Of a stretch of DNA of 64,000 nt, positions 26,681-36,183 are shown in pieces. Position numbers and translations under genes: made by a program. The stretch lies in NCBI RefSeq assembly GCF_030733545.1, contig NZ_JASHIU010000011.1, forward strand, positions 38,301-102,300. Direction: 5' to 3'. The notes below the pieces were generated by a model, which was given only the letters and a program-made list of their open reading frames with translations, had not been told where the DNA came from and made no database searches. Source of the DNA: Oceanicaulis sp. MMSF_3324 (GTDB lineage Bacteria > Pseudomonadota > Alphaproteobacteria > Caulobacterales > Maricaulaceae). Position 1 is the stretch's first letter; each line of letters begins with the position of its first letter.

Positions 26681-27814
26681 ATGAGCATAATCAGTACATT
26701 GATTGTTTCTTTCCTGTGGACCGCCACGGCCTTTGCGCAGGACGAGGCGCTGCCTGAGAGCGTGACCGCGCCTTATTTGGCGTTTCAGGCCGCAGAAGAG
26801 GCAGGGGATGTGCAAGCGGCGGCGACGGCCGCCGAGCAGGCTTGGCGAGCAGGCTTGGAGGCATCGATCAGTCCGGCAGTGCTGGGCGTGCTCGCGGAAA
26901 ACGCCGGTTACTATGCGCACCATACCGGGGCGTATGATCTCGCCGAGGACGCCTTTCTGAGCGCGGTCGAGATGAACGAACAGAACAATGGCGATCCGGT
27001 GGTGCGCGCCCGCGCTCTGCGTTACGTGAGTGACGCTCAGTATCGCAAAGAAGAGTATCGCAGGGCGTTCATCACGTCTGAACGCGCTGTGGAATTGCTG
27101 GAGCCCTTGTCGCCCGCCCCTGCGGTTGATGCAGAGATGGCTCTGCTTCATGCCCTCATGTCGAGTTCGCGCTGGGTGCGAGGACAATATCGCAATGCAG
27201 GCTATCACGGAGAACGCGCTTTGCTGGCGGCTCGCCGGGCGGGTATCCAGAATGCTGCGGTCTTCGGGGTCGCGGCGTTTCAGGCCGGCGCGTATTATTC
27301 GTATGAAGATCAGCCTTTTGAATCCGCCTATTGGATGACGGTGGCGCGCACCTTGTTGTCAGAGGAGGGCTCGGGCAATGATCTGAGATTCGCTGCCGGC
27401 GCCTGGGGGGATTTGGAGCGCGCCAGACTGGACGCGGAAGAACGCGCCCGCTTGATCGAACGCTTGCGCGAAGACGACGTGTATCAACCTGAATACGAAG
27501 CTGAACAGGCTGAACAGGTATACGATCCGGAGGAGGGGCGCGTTGACGCAGTCCCGCTTGAACGTCGTCCTCCCCAGTATCCGCCCGAAGCGGCGTACGC
27601 CGGTATCGAGGGGTTTGCGCTGATGCGTTTTGATATCGATGAGGAAGGCCGCCCCATGAATGTCGAAGTGGTCTACTCCATTCCCTTTCGGGAATTCGGC
27701 GAAGAAGGCGTACGCACGGTTCGGCGGTGGACATATCAACCGGCTACTGAGAACGGTGTGCCCGTGGTCCGGCGCGGAGTGATGACGCGCCTCGATTATC
27801 AGCTTGCTGATTAA
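26681..27814 (+). CDS. exported TPR-like protein with TonB C-terminal domain
   Basis: A 377-residue periplasmic protein. It has a signal peptide (about residues 1-19, ending FAQ). A helical repeat region follows (about 25-260), with Ala-rich TPR-like pairs such as AAEEAGDVQAAATAAEQAWRA and YDLAEDAFLSAVEMNEQ. The C-terminal TonB-like domain begins RRPPQYPPEAAYAGIEGFAL. TonB-C domains without a TM anchor occur in many periplasmic proteins and need not energize transport. The ATG at 26681 follows GGGGGTGAAG. A TTGACG (-35-like) at 26630 and the small palindrome AGGTGGACACCT at 26639-26650 lie upstream. It is followed by a second exported protein. Confidence 0.75.
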   Translation: MSIISTLIVSFLWTATAFAQDEALPESVTAPYLAFQAAEEAGDVQAAATAAEQAWRAGLEASISPAVLGVLAENAGYYAHHTGAYDLAEDAFLSAVEMNEQNNGDPVVRARALRYVSDAQYRKEEYRRAFITSERAVELLEPLSPAPAVDAEMALLHALMSSSRWVRGQYRNAGYHGERALLAARRAGIQNAAVFGVAAFQAGAYYSYEDQPFESAYWMTVARTLLSEEGSGNDLRFAAGAWGDLERARLDAEERARLIERLREDDVYQPEYEAEQAEQVYDPEEGRVDAVPLERRPPQYPPEAAYAGIEGFALMRFDIDEEGRPMNVEVVYSIPFREFGEEGVRTVRRWTYQPATENGVPVVRRGVMTRLDYQLAD

Positions 27815-27825
27815 GAGGCGTCAGG

Positions 27826-28539
27826 ATGTGGCTACTTGGCGTTTTATTGTTTGCAGTTGCGCAGGCGGCGGATGAAGCGCCGTTGGACCCCGCCCAGGAA
27901 GCCGAACTCGCTTCTGCTTGGGCGAGCGGGGATGCGCGCGTCGCTGCGCCGGTGTTCCTCAACGCCTTTGATCAGGTTTCACGCGGTGCGTGCGCAATGA
28001 GCCCGTATGCGGCTCAGCTCGCCTATAGGGCCGGGCTGCTGGATAGGTCCGGCTACCATTTCAACATGGCTATGCTGATAGATGAGCGGGTTGGCGGGCT
28101 GACGGAAAACCAACGCGCCGTTGCCGATGAAAAGCGCTCAAGCCCCGGGGATTATCAAGCCGAAGACCGTTTATACCTGTTCTCACCTTATCTCGAGGCT
28201 GATCGCGATCCCGGCGAATGCCCTGAGGTTCACATGCCTGAGCTGCCGGTCGCGCAAGCCGGTCAAGGCGATAGGGCTATCGTCATTACACGCGGCTTCT
28301 GGCAAGGCCACAGGGCCAGTCGCGAGTTGACCGAAGTGATTGTGTTGGATGGGTATCCGGCCTCTGAAGCCGCGCAACTCGCATCCAGACTGACAGGTGT
28401 GAGAGAATCCTACAGAGAGGATGAGGGGTGGAGCGTTCAGAGCTACACGTTTGCACCTTGCTATCAGTATTCGCACCGTAGACTCGTGCAAACGATCTGC
28501 CGGCCGGGGTTCGAGCGCGAAACCCCAGGCGAAGACTGA
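27826..28539 (+). CDS. hypothetical exported protein
   Basis: A 237-residue protein with a short signal peptide (MWLLGVLLFAVAQAADE). I do not recognise the mature domain. It has four Cys (GACAM, GECPE, APCYQY, TICRP), which could pair in the periplasm. The start lies 12 nt after the TPR/TonB-C gene, so the two are probably one operon and may act together. Base composition is somewhat less GC-rich in its second half than in the neighbours, by eye. Confidence 0.65.
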   Translation: MWLLGVLLFAVAQAADEAPLDPAQEAELASAWASGDARVAAPVFLNAFDQVSRGACAMSPYAAQLAYRAGLLDRSGYHFNMAMLIDERVGGLTENQRAVADEKRSSPGDYQAEDRLYLFSPYLEADRDPGECPEVHMPELPVAQAGQGDRAIVITRGFWQGHRASRELTEVIVLDGYPASEAAQLASRLTGVRESYREDEGWSVQSYTFAPCYQYSHRRLVQTICRPGFERETPGED

Positions 28540-28593
28540 TTATTCTGTGGGCCATTCTTGGCCTGATCCTCATTTCGGGCTAACTGGCGCGTT

Positions 28594-29472
28594 ATGAAAG
28601 TGATCAGTCCCAGCGCGCTTGGCGCCGCATACCGCTTTGTCCTGGAAAACCCGATGCCGGTGCTCGCCGCAGCCGGTCTTTATGGCGTTGTCTTTGCCGT
28701 GCAATCGCTGCTGACTGCCTATGCTGGAGCCTATGCGCCCGGCGCGGCGCCGGCGGCGATCTTCTTTACGGTCCTGGCGTTCGGCGCCTTCGTGCTCGGC
28801 TGGGCCAGCCTGGGGCGGCAGGCGCTCGGCCAGCCGCAAAAGGGCTTTTACGGGCTGAGCCTGGGCGCCGATGAAGGACGTCTGGCCTGGTCGCTCTTCC
28901 TGGTCCTGGTTCTGTTGACGATCATCCTGATGACGGCGGGCGTGGCGCTGGCCTTCATGATCGCCGGGCTGGCCTTCACGGACATGGATCCGGGCATGGA
29001 ACAGCCCGAAGGCTATGTGAACCTGTTTGACCTGATGGACCCGCTGGCCATGGCCGTCTCGATCGTTCTGGTCGCCGTGTTTCTGGTGTTCAGCCTCTGG
29101 CTCATTACCCGCTTGGCGCTGACCGCGCCGGCGACCCTGAAAGAGCGTGCGGTGCGTGTCCTGTCGATCTGGCCGTTGTCGCGCAGCCGCAGCGTGGAGA
29201 TCGCGCTGACCAGCCTTCTGGCGCTGGCGCCGGGGGTCATTATCCTCGTCGCTTACAACGCCGTGTGCCTCTCACTCTTTGGCGCCGGGCCGGCCATCGC
29301 CCAGTCGGCGGCGGGCGAGGCGGGCGCCCTGACGGTCCATCCGGTTATGGTCCTGCTGATGAGCCTGATCTACGGCTTTGGGAAAATGGCGCTTTTGGGC
29401 GCGCCTCTGATCGCGGCCTTGTGTGCGCTCTATCAGGCTTACGACGCGGAAGGCGAAATTTCGCCGGAATAG
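28594..29472 (+). CDS. polytopic membrane protein, paralogue 1 of 3
   Basis: A 292-residue protein with about six TM segments. It opens with ISPSALGAAYRFVLENPMPV, followed by a TM segment, a pattern shared with the next two genes. It resembles the YciC / glycerophosphoryl-diester-phosphodiesterase membrane-domain type of integral membrane proteins, whose function is unclear. It is first in a run of four same-strand genes ending in a CPBP protease. The ATG at 28594 lies after the 54-nt gap from the previous gene. Confidence 0.7.
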   Translation: MKVISPSALGAAYRFVLENPMPVLAAAGLYGVVFAVQSLLTAYAGAYAPGAAPAAIFFTVLAFGAFVLGWASLGRQALGQPQKGFYGLSLGADEGRLAWSLFLVLVLLTIILMTAGVALAFMIAGLAFTDMDPGMEQPEGYVNLFDLMDPLAMAVSIVLVAVFLVFSLWLITRLALTAPATLKERAVRVLSIWPLSRSRSVEIALTSLLALAPGVIILVAYNAVCLSLFGAGPAIAQSAAGEAGALTVHPVMVLLMSLIYGFGKMALLGAPLIAALCALYQAYDAEGEISPE

Positions 29473-29541
29473 GGCAAGACCTTTTCGCCCCTCTGAGGTA
29501 TCGTGTCAGGCGAAAGTTCACCGGGACACGTGGGGGGAGCC

Positions 29542-30543
29542 ATGTCAAAGCCCAGCTATAATTTCGTCGACGGCACCTTCTATTTCTTCAAGGTGTTCGG
29601 CCAGCGCCCCATGAGCGTGGCCTGGATCGGGCTCTGGCAGATTCTGCTGTATGCAGGATTCAGCGCGCTGATCCTCTACGGTTTCTGGCCGCTGTTCGAG
29701 CTGTTCCTCAATTATGGCGGCAAAGGCGAACCCTCTGACGCCGAGGCTTTGAGTGCGGCCTTGCAGGGCGTGGGCTTCTACTTGATTGGCATCACAGGGA
29801 TGTTGATCTCGGCGTTGATGCTGCAAGGCGCCTGGCTCAGGCTGCTCACCCGCAATGAGGTGGCGGGCGGTCTGCCCTTGCGCTTCGGCGCCGACGAGCT
29901 GCGTCTCCTGCTGGTGAACATCGTGATCGGGCTGCTCTTCTTTGCGGCCTATGCGGTGACAGTCTTGCTCTACATCGTCGTGAACGCCGGTCTGATGGTC
30001 GGCGCCGAGGTGCCCAATGTGGCGCTGCAGGCGCTCGCCAACACGGTGCTGACCATTGTGGTCGTGGTGGGCTGGATCCTCTTCCTGCTGGGGCTGGCGC
30101 CGGCGCCCGGACTGACGGTTCGTCAGCGCGGCATCAAGATCTTCGAGGGCTTTTCCGCGGCAGGCGGCGTGATGGGCTGGATGTTCCTGTCCTATCTGGT
30201 GCTGATTGTGGTCAGCATCATCGCCTATGTGGTGCTCAGCGTGCTGCAGCAGGGCTTCATCATGGTGGGCAGCGCGGAGTTGATCGGCACGCTGATGCAG
30301 ATCGAGCAAGGCGCTGATCCGGACGACCTGCTCAACGCCTTCACGCAAGCTTTGCAGAACCCGCTTTTCTGGGTGATGGCGGGAATCGCGATCGTCATGC
30401 AGCTGGTGTTCGACATCTTCGTTTATGGCAGCTGGCATGGCGTCGGCGCCTATGTGGCGGTGCGCCATGATGGCGGTCTGCCGCCGGAAACCCCGGTCCA
30501 GGCGCCCGCGGAATCCGTGGGACAGGCGCCGGACGAGGGCTGA
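29542..30543 (+). CDS. polytopic membrane protein, paralogue 2 of 3
   Basis: A 333-residue protein with about six TM segments. It opens NFVDGTFYFFKVFGQRPMSV, parallel to its neighbours. A loop with RQRGIKIFEGFSAAGGVMGW resembles the cytosolic loops of this membrane family. Its C-terminal tail is Pro/Glu-rich. The ATG at 29542 follows GGGGGGAGCC; the in-frame start 13 codons upstream is rejected. The stop is 2 nt before the next ATG, so cotranscription is nearly certain. Confidence 0.7.
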   Translation: MSKPSYNFVDGTFYFFKVFGQRPMSVAWIGLWQILLYAGFSALILYGFWPLFELFLNYGGKGEPSDAEALSAALQGVGFYLIGITGMLISALMLQGAWLRLLTRNEVAGGLPLRFGADELRLLLVNIVIGLLFFAAYAVTVLLYIVVNAGLMVGAEVPNVALQALANTVLTIVVVVGWILFLLGLAPAPGLTVRQRGIKIFEGFSAAGGVMGWMFLSYLVLIVVSIIAYVVLSVLQQGFIMVGSAELIGTLMQIEQGADPDDLLNAFTQALQNPLFWVMAGIAIVMQLVFDIFVYGSWHGVGAYVAVRHDGGLPPETPVQAPAESVGQAPDEG

Positions 30544-30545
30544 CC

Positions 30546-31505
30546 ATGACGGACATCGAGACGACGCCCGCTCACCGGTTCACGGTGGGCGGAGCGCTGG
30601 GCTTCGGCTTTGAAGTGCTGAAGGCCCGCCCCCAATCGGTTCTGATCCTGCTGATCGGGCAGGCGCTGATCTATGTCGTGATGACGCTGGGGCAGCTCAT
30701 CCTCATGGGCGATCTGGCGCGTCAGGGCATTCAGGCCGTCGAAATGGGCAATGCCGCGGACGCCTATGCCGTGAGCATGCAGTTCTCCTCCGCCAGCTCA
30801 CTCTTCAGCCTGCTGGGGCTGCCGCTCTGGCTGTGGCTGGAGGCGGTCTGGCTGACCCTGTTCATGACAGGTCGGTTCACGCTCTGGCCCGGCTGGGCGG
30901 GGCTGGGACGCTTGACCCTGGCCGGTCTCATCCTGTTTGGCGTCTATATCGTCTCCCTGTTCGTTCTGGTCTTTGTGGTGATGATCGGCGTCGTGGTCGC
31001 CATGCTGATTGCAGAAAGCGGGACCGGAGACAGCTCCGTCGCGGCGCTTCTGACCGTGTTGGCGCTGGCGGTATTGGCGGTGTTCGCGATGATCGCGGTC
31101 CTGTCGCTGTTCTCCGCGCTTCCGGCGCACGCCCTGTCCGGACGCCCCTTCGAGATTGGGGCCGCCATCCGCACGGGGCGGCGCCATCTGATCGGCGCAA
31201 CCATGTCGTGGATCGTCTTCCTGGTCCTGTACATGCTGGCGATGATCCTCAGTTATGGCGCGATCGCACTGATGGTCGGCGACCATGTGGTGAACACACT
31301 CAACACGGTGATTGAGACCCCTCAGGATCCGCTGATGTCGATGCGCCTGTACGCCCAGCTCGCGCCGGGCGCGGATCAGGCGCTCATGAGCGCACTTTTC
31401 CTGATGCCTGTCATGCTTGTGATGGGCGTCATCATGCTGATCGGACGCGGGATCAGCGCCAAGCTGGCCTTGTCCATGCCCCCTGCCGACGAGAAAGCGG
31501 ACTGA
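30546..31505 (+). CDS. polytopic membrane protein, paralogue 3 of 3
   Basis: A 319-residue protein with about six TM segments. It opens RFTVGGALGFGFEVLKARPQ, the same layout as the two preceding genes: a short soluble N-terminus, an amphipathic start, then TM1. A central loop HALSGRPFEIGAAIRTGRRH separates the TM bundles. The ATG at 30546 is 2 nt after the previous stop and its stop is 1 nt before the CPBP gene. Function unknown. Confidence 0.7.
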   Translation: MTDIETTPAHRFTVGGALGFGFEVLKARPQSVLILLIGQALIYVVMTLGQLILMGDLARQGIQAVEMGNAADAYAVSMQFSSASSLFSLLGLPLWLWLEAVWLTLFMTGRFTLWPGWAGLGRLTLAGLILFGVYIVSLFVLVFVVMIGVVVAMLIAESGTGDSSVAALLTVLALAVLAVFAMIAVLSLFSALPAHALSGRPFEIGAAIRTGRRHLIGATMSWIVFLVLYMLAMILSYGAIALMVGDHVVNTLNTVIETPQDPLMSMRLYAQLAPGADQALMSALFLMPVMLVMGVIMLIGRGISAKLALSMPPADEKAD

Positions 31506-31506
31506 C

Positions 31507-32484
31507 ATGACCCAAGCCCTTTATGCGCCCTGGCCGGAAACCGCGCGTCGCACCTGGGGGTGGGGCGCGCTGGGACTGATGGTGGCGGGCTATCTCGTCT
31601 CGTCCGTGCCGGTCGTGATCGGAACGGTGATCTACACCATCGCCCTGACGGCAGCGTCGGGCGCCGCGGATCCGATGGCGGCGCAATCGGCGCTCAGCGC
31701 CAATACGCTCACCGTGCTTCTGCCCCTGATGCTGCTGCAGTTCATCGCCTGGGGGGTGATGACGCTGCTGTGGGTGAAGCTGTTCGAGAAGCGTCCGCTG
31801 TCCACAATCGGCCTGTCCGGCCGGGATTTCGCCGGGCGCTATGCGCTGGGGCTGCCCCTGGGCCTACTCTTGGTGGTTCTGGTGTCTGTGGCTGCAGCGT
31901 TGTTGAACATGGGCGCCCCGTCCGCCGCAGACAGTCTGGGCGAGATGGATCCCGCCCGCGCGATCAGCCAGGCGGCGCTGATCGGCTATGCAGGCCTGTT
32001 CGTGGGCTTTCTCATTCAGGGGGGTGTGGAAGAGCTGGTCTTCCGTGGCTGGCTGATGAGTGCGCTGACGGCGCGCTGGGGCAAGATGCTGGGCGTCATC
32101 GTGGCGAGCTTCGCCTTTGCCGTCCTGCATCTGCACGTCTTCATTTCGGGGCTGATGTATGGCGTGCTCGCGCTTACGGGCATCGGGCTCACAGGGCTGG
32201 TCTTTTCGCTAACGGCGCTCTGGCGCCGCTCGATGATCGAAGCCGCCGCCGCCCATGGCGCCTTCAACGCCGCCGCCGTCATCGCGCCGACCTTCGCCCT
32301 GATGGCATCCGACCCGAACCAGACCATCCACACGGCGGTCGCGGAGGTGTTCAGCTCCGCCACCGGCATGGCCGGAGTGGAGAATGTCAGTCTCGGCCCG
32401 GAAACCTACGCCCAGCTCATCGCCATGGGCGGGCTGAGCGTGGTGATGATCATCGGCCTGATTATGCGGGGGCGGAAGGGGTAG
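31507..32484 (+). CDS. CPBP-family intramembrane glutamic protease
   Basis: A 325-residue polytopic protein of the CPBP/CAAX (ABI) family. The catalytic motifs are visible: GGVEELVFRGWLM (EExxxR, residues about 178-190), a FAVLHLHVF motif, and the final HGAFNA. Members are Rce1-like proteases, several of which process peptides or serve bacteriocin self-protection. It is tightly linked (1 nt) to three paralogous membrane proteins, suggesting a shared membrane function. It is convergent with uvrA, 3 nt apart. Confidence 0.82.
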   Translation: MTQALYAPWPETARRTWGWGALGLMVAGYLVSSVPVVIGTVIYTIALTAASGAADPMAAQSALSANTLTVLLPLMLLQFIAWGVMTLLWVKLFEKRPLSTIGLSGRDFAGRYALGLPLGLLLVVLVSVAAALLNMGAPSAADSLGEMDPARAISQAALIGYAGLFVGFLIQGGVEELVFRGWLMSALTARWGKMLGVIVASFAFAVLHLHVFISGLMYGVLALTGIGLTGLVFSLTALWRRSMIEAAAAHGAFNAAAVIAPTFALMASDPNQTIHTAVAEVFSSATGMAGVENVSLGPETYAQLIAMGGLSVVMIIGLIMRGRKG

Positions 32485-32487
32485 ACA

Positions 32488-35370
32488 CTACCCCGCCAGC
32501 TTCGCCTGACGCGCCCGGTCCCGCTCCAGAAGCGGTTTGAGATAGCGGCCGGTCCAGCTCGCCTCCACCTCGGCCACCTCTTCGGGGGTGCCGCAGGCGA
32601 CGATCTCGCCGCCGCCCGAGCCGCCTTCCGGGCCCAGATCCAGCAGCCAGTCCGCCGTCTTGATGACATCGAGATTGTGCTCGATGACGATGACGGTATT
32701 ACCCTGATCGACAAGCTCGTGGAGCACTTCCAAGAGCTTGCGCACGTCCTCGAAATGAAGACCGGTGGTCGGCTCATCCAGAATGTAGAGCGTCTTGCCG
32801 GTCGAGCGCTTGGCGAGTTCCTTGGACAGCTTCACCCGCTGCGCCTCACCGCCTGACAGCTGGGTGGCGGGCTGACCCACCTTCACATAACTGAGGCCCA
32901 CCTGTTTAAGGGTTTCCATCTTGTCGCGCACGGACGGGACGGCCTTGAAGAATTCGGCGGCCTCCTCGACGGTCATGTCCAGCACATCTGCGATGGACTT
33001 GCCCTTGAAGGTGACTTCCAGCGTCTCGCGGTTGAAGCGGGCGCCATGGCACACATCGCACTCCACATAGACGTCAGGCAGGAAGTGCATCTCGATCTTC
33101 ACCACGCCATCGCCCTGGCACGCTTCACAGCGCCCGCCCTTCACGTTGAAGGAGAAGCGTCCCGGCTTGTAGCCGCGCGTCTGCGCTTCGGGCAGGGAGG
33201 CGAACCATTCGCGGATGGGGGTGAAGGCGCCGGTATAGGTGGCCGGGTTTGACCGCGGGGTCCGGCCGATCGGGCTCTGGTCGATATCGATGATCTTGTC
33301 GACCTGATCGAGCCCTTCCACCGTGTCATGGGGCAGGGGCACCTGGGAGGCGTTGTTGAGCCGCCGCGCCGCCGCCTTGTACAGCGTCTCGATGGTCAGG
33401 GTGGACTTGCCCCCGCCCGACACGCCGGTCACACAGGTCAGAACGCCCAGCGGATAGGCCGCATCCACATTCTGCAGATTGTTGCCCGTGGCGCCTTTGA
33501 CCGTGACCGCCCGCTTGAGGTCGACCTCGCGGCGCTGTTCGGGCACGGGGATCATGCGTTTGCCGGACATGTACTGACCGGTCAGCGATTTGGGATTGGC
33601 GGCGATTTCGGCCGGCGTGCCCGCCGCGATCACCTCGCCGCCATGAACGCCGGCGGCAGGGCCCAGATCGACCACGTAATCGGCGGTCTCGATGGCCTCT
33701 TCGTCGTGTTCGACGACGAGCACGGTATTGCCAAGATCGCGCAAACCGCGCAGGGAATCGAGCAGCCGGGTATTGTCGCGCTGGTGCAGGCCGATGGAGG
33801 GCTCGTCCAGCACATAAAGAACGCCCGTCAGGCCCGAGCCGATCTGGCTGGCCAGTCGAATGCGCTGGCTTTCCCCGCCCGACAGCGTGCCCGAGGCCCG
33901 GCTGAGCGTGAGATAGTCCAGACCCACATCGACCAGGAATTTCAGACGGTCGCGGATCTCTTTGAGGATCCGGCGCGCGATCTCCTGGTCCTTGGGCGAG
34001 AGCGTGTCTTCAATGGTGGCGAACCAGTCGCGCGCCTCGCGGATGGATTTCTCGCCCGCGTCGGAGATGTCGTGTTCGGCGACCTTCACCGCCAGCGCTT
34101 CGGGCTTCAGGCGCTTGCCGTCGCACACATCACACGGCTGGCTGGATTGAAAGCGCGCCATGTCCTCGCGCACCCAGGTGGAGTCCGTTTCGCGCCAGCG
34201 TCGCTGCAGGTTGGGCATCACCCCTTCAAACGCCTTGGAGGTGGTGAACTGGCGCAGCCCGTCCTCATAGGTGAACTTGATCTTGTCCTTGGTGCCGTGA
34301 AGCACGGTCTTACGGAAGGCTTTGTCCAGATCGCGCCAAGGCGTGTACATGCTGGCGCCGTAATGGGCCGCGAGCGCCTGCAAGGTCTGCTGGTACAGCT
34401 TGGAGGTGGCCCGGCTCCACGGCGCGATGGCGCCGTCATACAGCGACTTGTCGCGATCGGGGACCACCAGATCCTCATCAAATTCGAGGCTCTGGCCCAG
34501 CCCGTCACAGGCCGGGCAGGCGCCGAAGGGATTGTTGAACGAGAACAGGCGCGGCTCGATTTCCTCAATGGTGAAGCCGCTGACCGGGCAGGCGAACTTT
34601 TCGGAAAACACGATCCGTTCGCCAGTGGCGTGCTCGCCATGATCCGAGGCGAATTCGGCCATGGCGATGCCGTCCGCCAGCCGCAGCGCGGTCTCAAGGC
34701 TGTCCGCCAGGCGCTGTTCCAGCCCCTCCTTGGTGACGACCCGGTCCACCACGACATCGATGTCGTGCTTGAATTTCTTGTCGAGCTCGGGCGCCTCTTC
34801 GAGCGGATAGAACTGGCCATCCACCTTCACCCGCTGGAAGCCCTGCTTGAGCAGCTCGGCGAACTCCTTGCGGTATTCGCCTTTCCGGCCGCGCACGATG
34901 GGCGCCAGCAGATACAGGCGCGCGCCTTCTCCGAGGGCGGTGATGCGGTCGACCATCTGCGACACGGTCTGCGCCGAGATCGGCTCGCCGGTCGCCGGGG
35001 AATAGGGCACGCCCACCCGCGCCCACAGAAGGCGCATATAGTCATAGATCTCGGTGACGGTGCCCACGGTCGAGCGTGGGTTCTTCGACGTGGTCTTTTG
35101 CTCGATGGAGATGGCGGGCGAGAGCCCCTCGATGGAATCCACATCGGGCTTGCTCATCAGCTCCAGGAACTGGCGCGCATAAGCGGACAGGCTCTCCACA
35201 TAGCGGCGCTGCCCCTCGGCGTAGATGGTGTCAAAGGCGAGCGAGGACTTGCCCGAGCCCGACAGCCCCGTGAACACGATCAGCTCGTCCCGCGGCAGGT
35301 CCACGGATACGCCCTTGAGATTGTGCTCGCGCGCGCCGCGGACGGAAATGGTTTTGAGCTTGTCAGACAT
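32488..35370 (-). CDS. uvrA: excinuclease ABC subunit A
   Basis: A 960-residue damage-recognition ATPase of nucleotide excision repair. It has two ABC modules: Walker [15 protein letters not shown] near the N-terminus and [12 protein letters not shown] in the second half, with signatures [14 protein letters not shown] and [15 protein letters not shown]. Zn-binding Cys pairs occur in CPACDGLG and CEACQGDG...CDVCHGARF. The ATG at 35370 gives the normal [20 protein letters not shown] start; the 8-codon extension is rejected. It is divergent from ssb, with an alphaproteobacterial LexA box in the shared region, so SOS control is likely. Confidence 0.96.
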   Translation of the reverse strand: MSDKLKTISVRGAREHNLKGVSVDLPRDELIVFTGLSGSGKSSLAFDTIYAEGQRRYVESLSAYARQFLELMSKPDVDSIEGLSPAISIEQKTTSKNPRSTVGTVTEIYDYMRLLWARVGVPYSPATGEPISAQTVSQMVDRITALGEGARLYLLAPIVRGRKGEYRKEFAELLKQGFQRVKVDGQFYPLEEAPELDKKFKHDIDVVVDRVVTKEGLEQRLADSLETALRLADGIAMAEFASDHGEHATGERIVFSEKFACPVSGFTIEEIEPRLFSFNNPFGACPACDGLGQSLEFDEDLVVPDRDKSLYDGAIAPWSRATSKLYQQTLQALAAHYGASMYTPWRDLDKAFRKTVLHGTKDKIKFTYEDGLRQFTTSKAFEGVMPNLQRRWRETDSTWVREDMARFQSSQPCDVCDGKRLKPEALAVKVAEHDISDAGEKSIREARDWFATIEDTLSPKDQEIARRILKEIRDRLKFLVDVGLDYLTLSRASGTLSGGESQRIRLASQIGSGLTGVLYVLDEPSIGLHQRDNTRLLDSLRGLRDLGNTVLVVEHDEEAIETADYVVDLGPAAGVHGGEVIAAGTPAEIAANPKSLTGQYMSGKRMIPVPEQRREVDLKRAVTVKGATGNNLQNVDAAYPLGVLTCVTGVSGGGKSTLTIETLYKAAARRLNNASQVPLPHDTVEGLDQVDKIIDIDQSPIGRTPRSNPATYTGAFTPIREWFASLPEAQTRGYKPGRFSFNVKGGRCEACQGDGVVKIEMHFLPDVYVECDVCHGARFNRETLEVTFKGKSIADVLDMTVEEAAEFFKAVPSVRDKMETLKQVGLSYVKVGQPATQLSGGEAQRVKLSKELAKRSTGKTLYILDEPTTGLHFEDVRKLLEVLHELVDQGNTVIVIEHNLDVIKTADWLLDLGPEGGSGGGEIVACGTPEEVAEVEASWTGRYLKPLLERDRARQAKLAG

Positions 35371-35542
35371 GAATGCGCAAAGTCCTTTGATCACGGGCCG
35401 GCGGGGCAGGCATATCGGGCGTTACTTAGGTCTCCTGAGCGCCTCTATCCACCGTATAGGCGCCGACAGCGGCGCCCGGCGATGGACTCGGGCGCCTGAA
35501 TGAGCTTCGTTAACATCCGACTCGCGCCTCAATTGACGCGCG

Positions 35543-35557
35543 GAACAGAATGTGAAC
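35543..35557. promoter_or_regulatory. LexA (SOS) box of the alphaproteobacterial type
   Basis: GAAC-AGAATGT-GAAC is an exact match to GAACN7GAAC, the reverse complement of the alphaproteobacterial LexA direct repeat GTTCN7GTTC. It lies 34 nt before the ssb ATG and in the region shared with divergent uvrA. Both genes are known SOS members in many bacteria. Confidence 0.8.
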
Positions 35558-35591
35558 AAATACCACGCGAAAGACAAGCGGGAGACGCGGT

Positions 35592-36107
35592 ATGGCGGGC
35601 AGTGTGAACAAGGTGATCCTGGTGGGCAATCTGGGTGCGGACCCCGAAGTGCGCCGCCTGAACTCGGGCGACCCGGTCGTCAATCTGCGGATCGCCACCT
35701 CGGAAAACTGGCGCGACAAGTCTACGGGCGAACGCCGTGAGAAAACCGAATGGCACAACGTCGTCATCTTCAACGACAATCTCGCCAAGGTCGCCGAGAA
35801 CTATCTCAAGAAGGGCTCCAAGGTGTATGTCGAGGGCCAGCTGCAGACTCGCAAATGGCAGGATCGTGACGGCAATGACAAATACACCACCGAAGTGGTG
35901 CTGCAGCGCTATCGCGGCGAGCTGACCATGCTCGATGGCCGCGGTGATAGCGGCGGCGGTGATCGCATGGGCGGCGGCTATAACAACAACCAGATGGATG
36001 ACCGGTCCGGCGGCGGCTATGGCGGCGGTCAGGGCGGCGGCCAACGCAACAACGCCCCGCGTGAGGATTTCACCTCCGACACGCTGGACGATGACATCCC
36101 GTTCTAG
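35592..36107 (+). CDS. ssb: single-stranded DNA-binding protein
   Basis: A 171-residue SSB. The OB-fold occupies about residues 1-112 ([20 protein letters not shown] at the start, [21 protein letters not shown] near the end). A Gly/Asn-rich linker follows, and the tip DDDIPF binds partner proteins. It protects ssDNA and recruits repair and replication enzymes, among them RecQ, which is also in this window. A LexA box precedes it and a strong terminator follows. Confidence 0.96.
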   Translation: MAGSVNKVILVGNLGADPEVRRLNSGDPVVNLRIATSENWRDKSTGERREKTEWHNVVIFNDNLAKVAENYLKKGSKVYVEGQLQTRKWQDRDGNDKYTTEVVLQRYRGELTMLDGRGDSGGGDRMGGGYNNNQMDDRSGGGYGGGQGGGQRNNAPREDFTSDTLDDDIPF

Positions 36108-36130
36108 GGTCTGTCTCATCGACGACATTG

Positions 36131-36160
36131 AAAAGCCCGGCGCGCTGCGCCGGGCTTTTT
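36131..36160 (+). terminator. rho-independent terminator of ssb
   Basis: Stem AAAAGCCCGGCGC / GCGCCGGGCTTTT (36131-36143, 36147-36159), 3-nt loop, ending in a run of five T. The complementary strand also has four A/T bases before the stem, so it may work for the convergent Kelch gene too. Confidence 0.88.
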
Positions 36161-36183
36161 GCGTTTCAGGGCCTGAGTTCAGA

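Noticed and set aside
33328..35499. Long plus-strand frame of 723 codons
   Set aside because: Antisense shadow of uvrA, whose motifs are unambiguous; long antisense frames are expected in high-GC genes.
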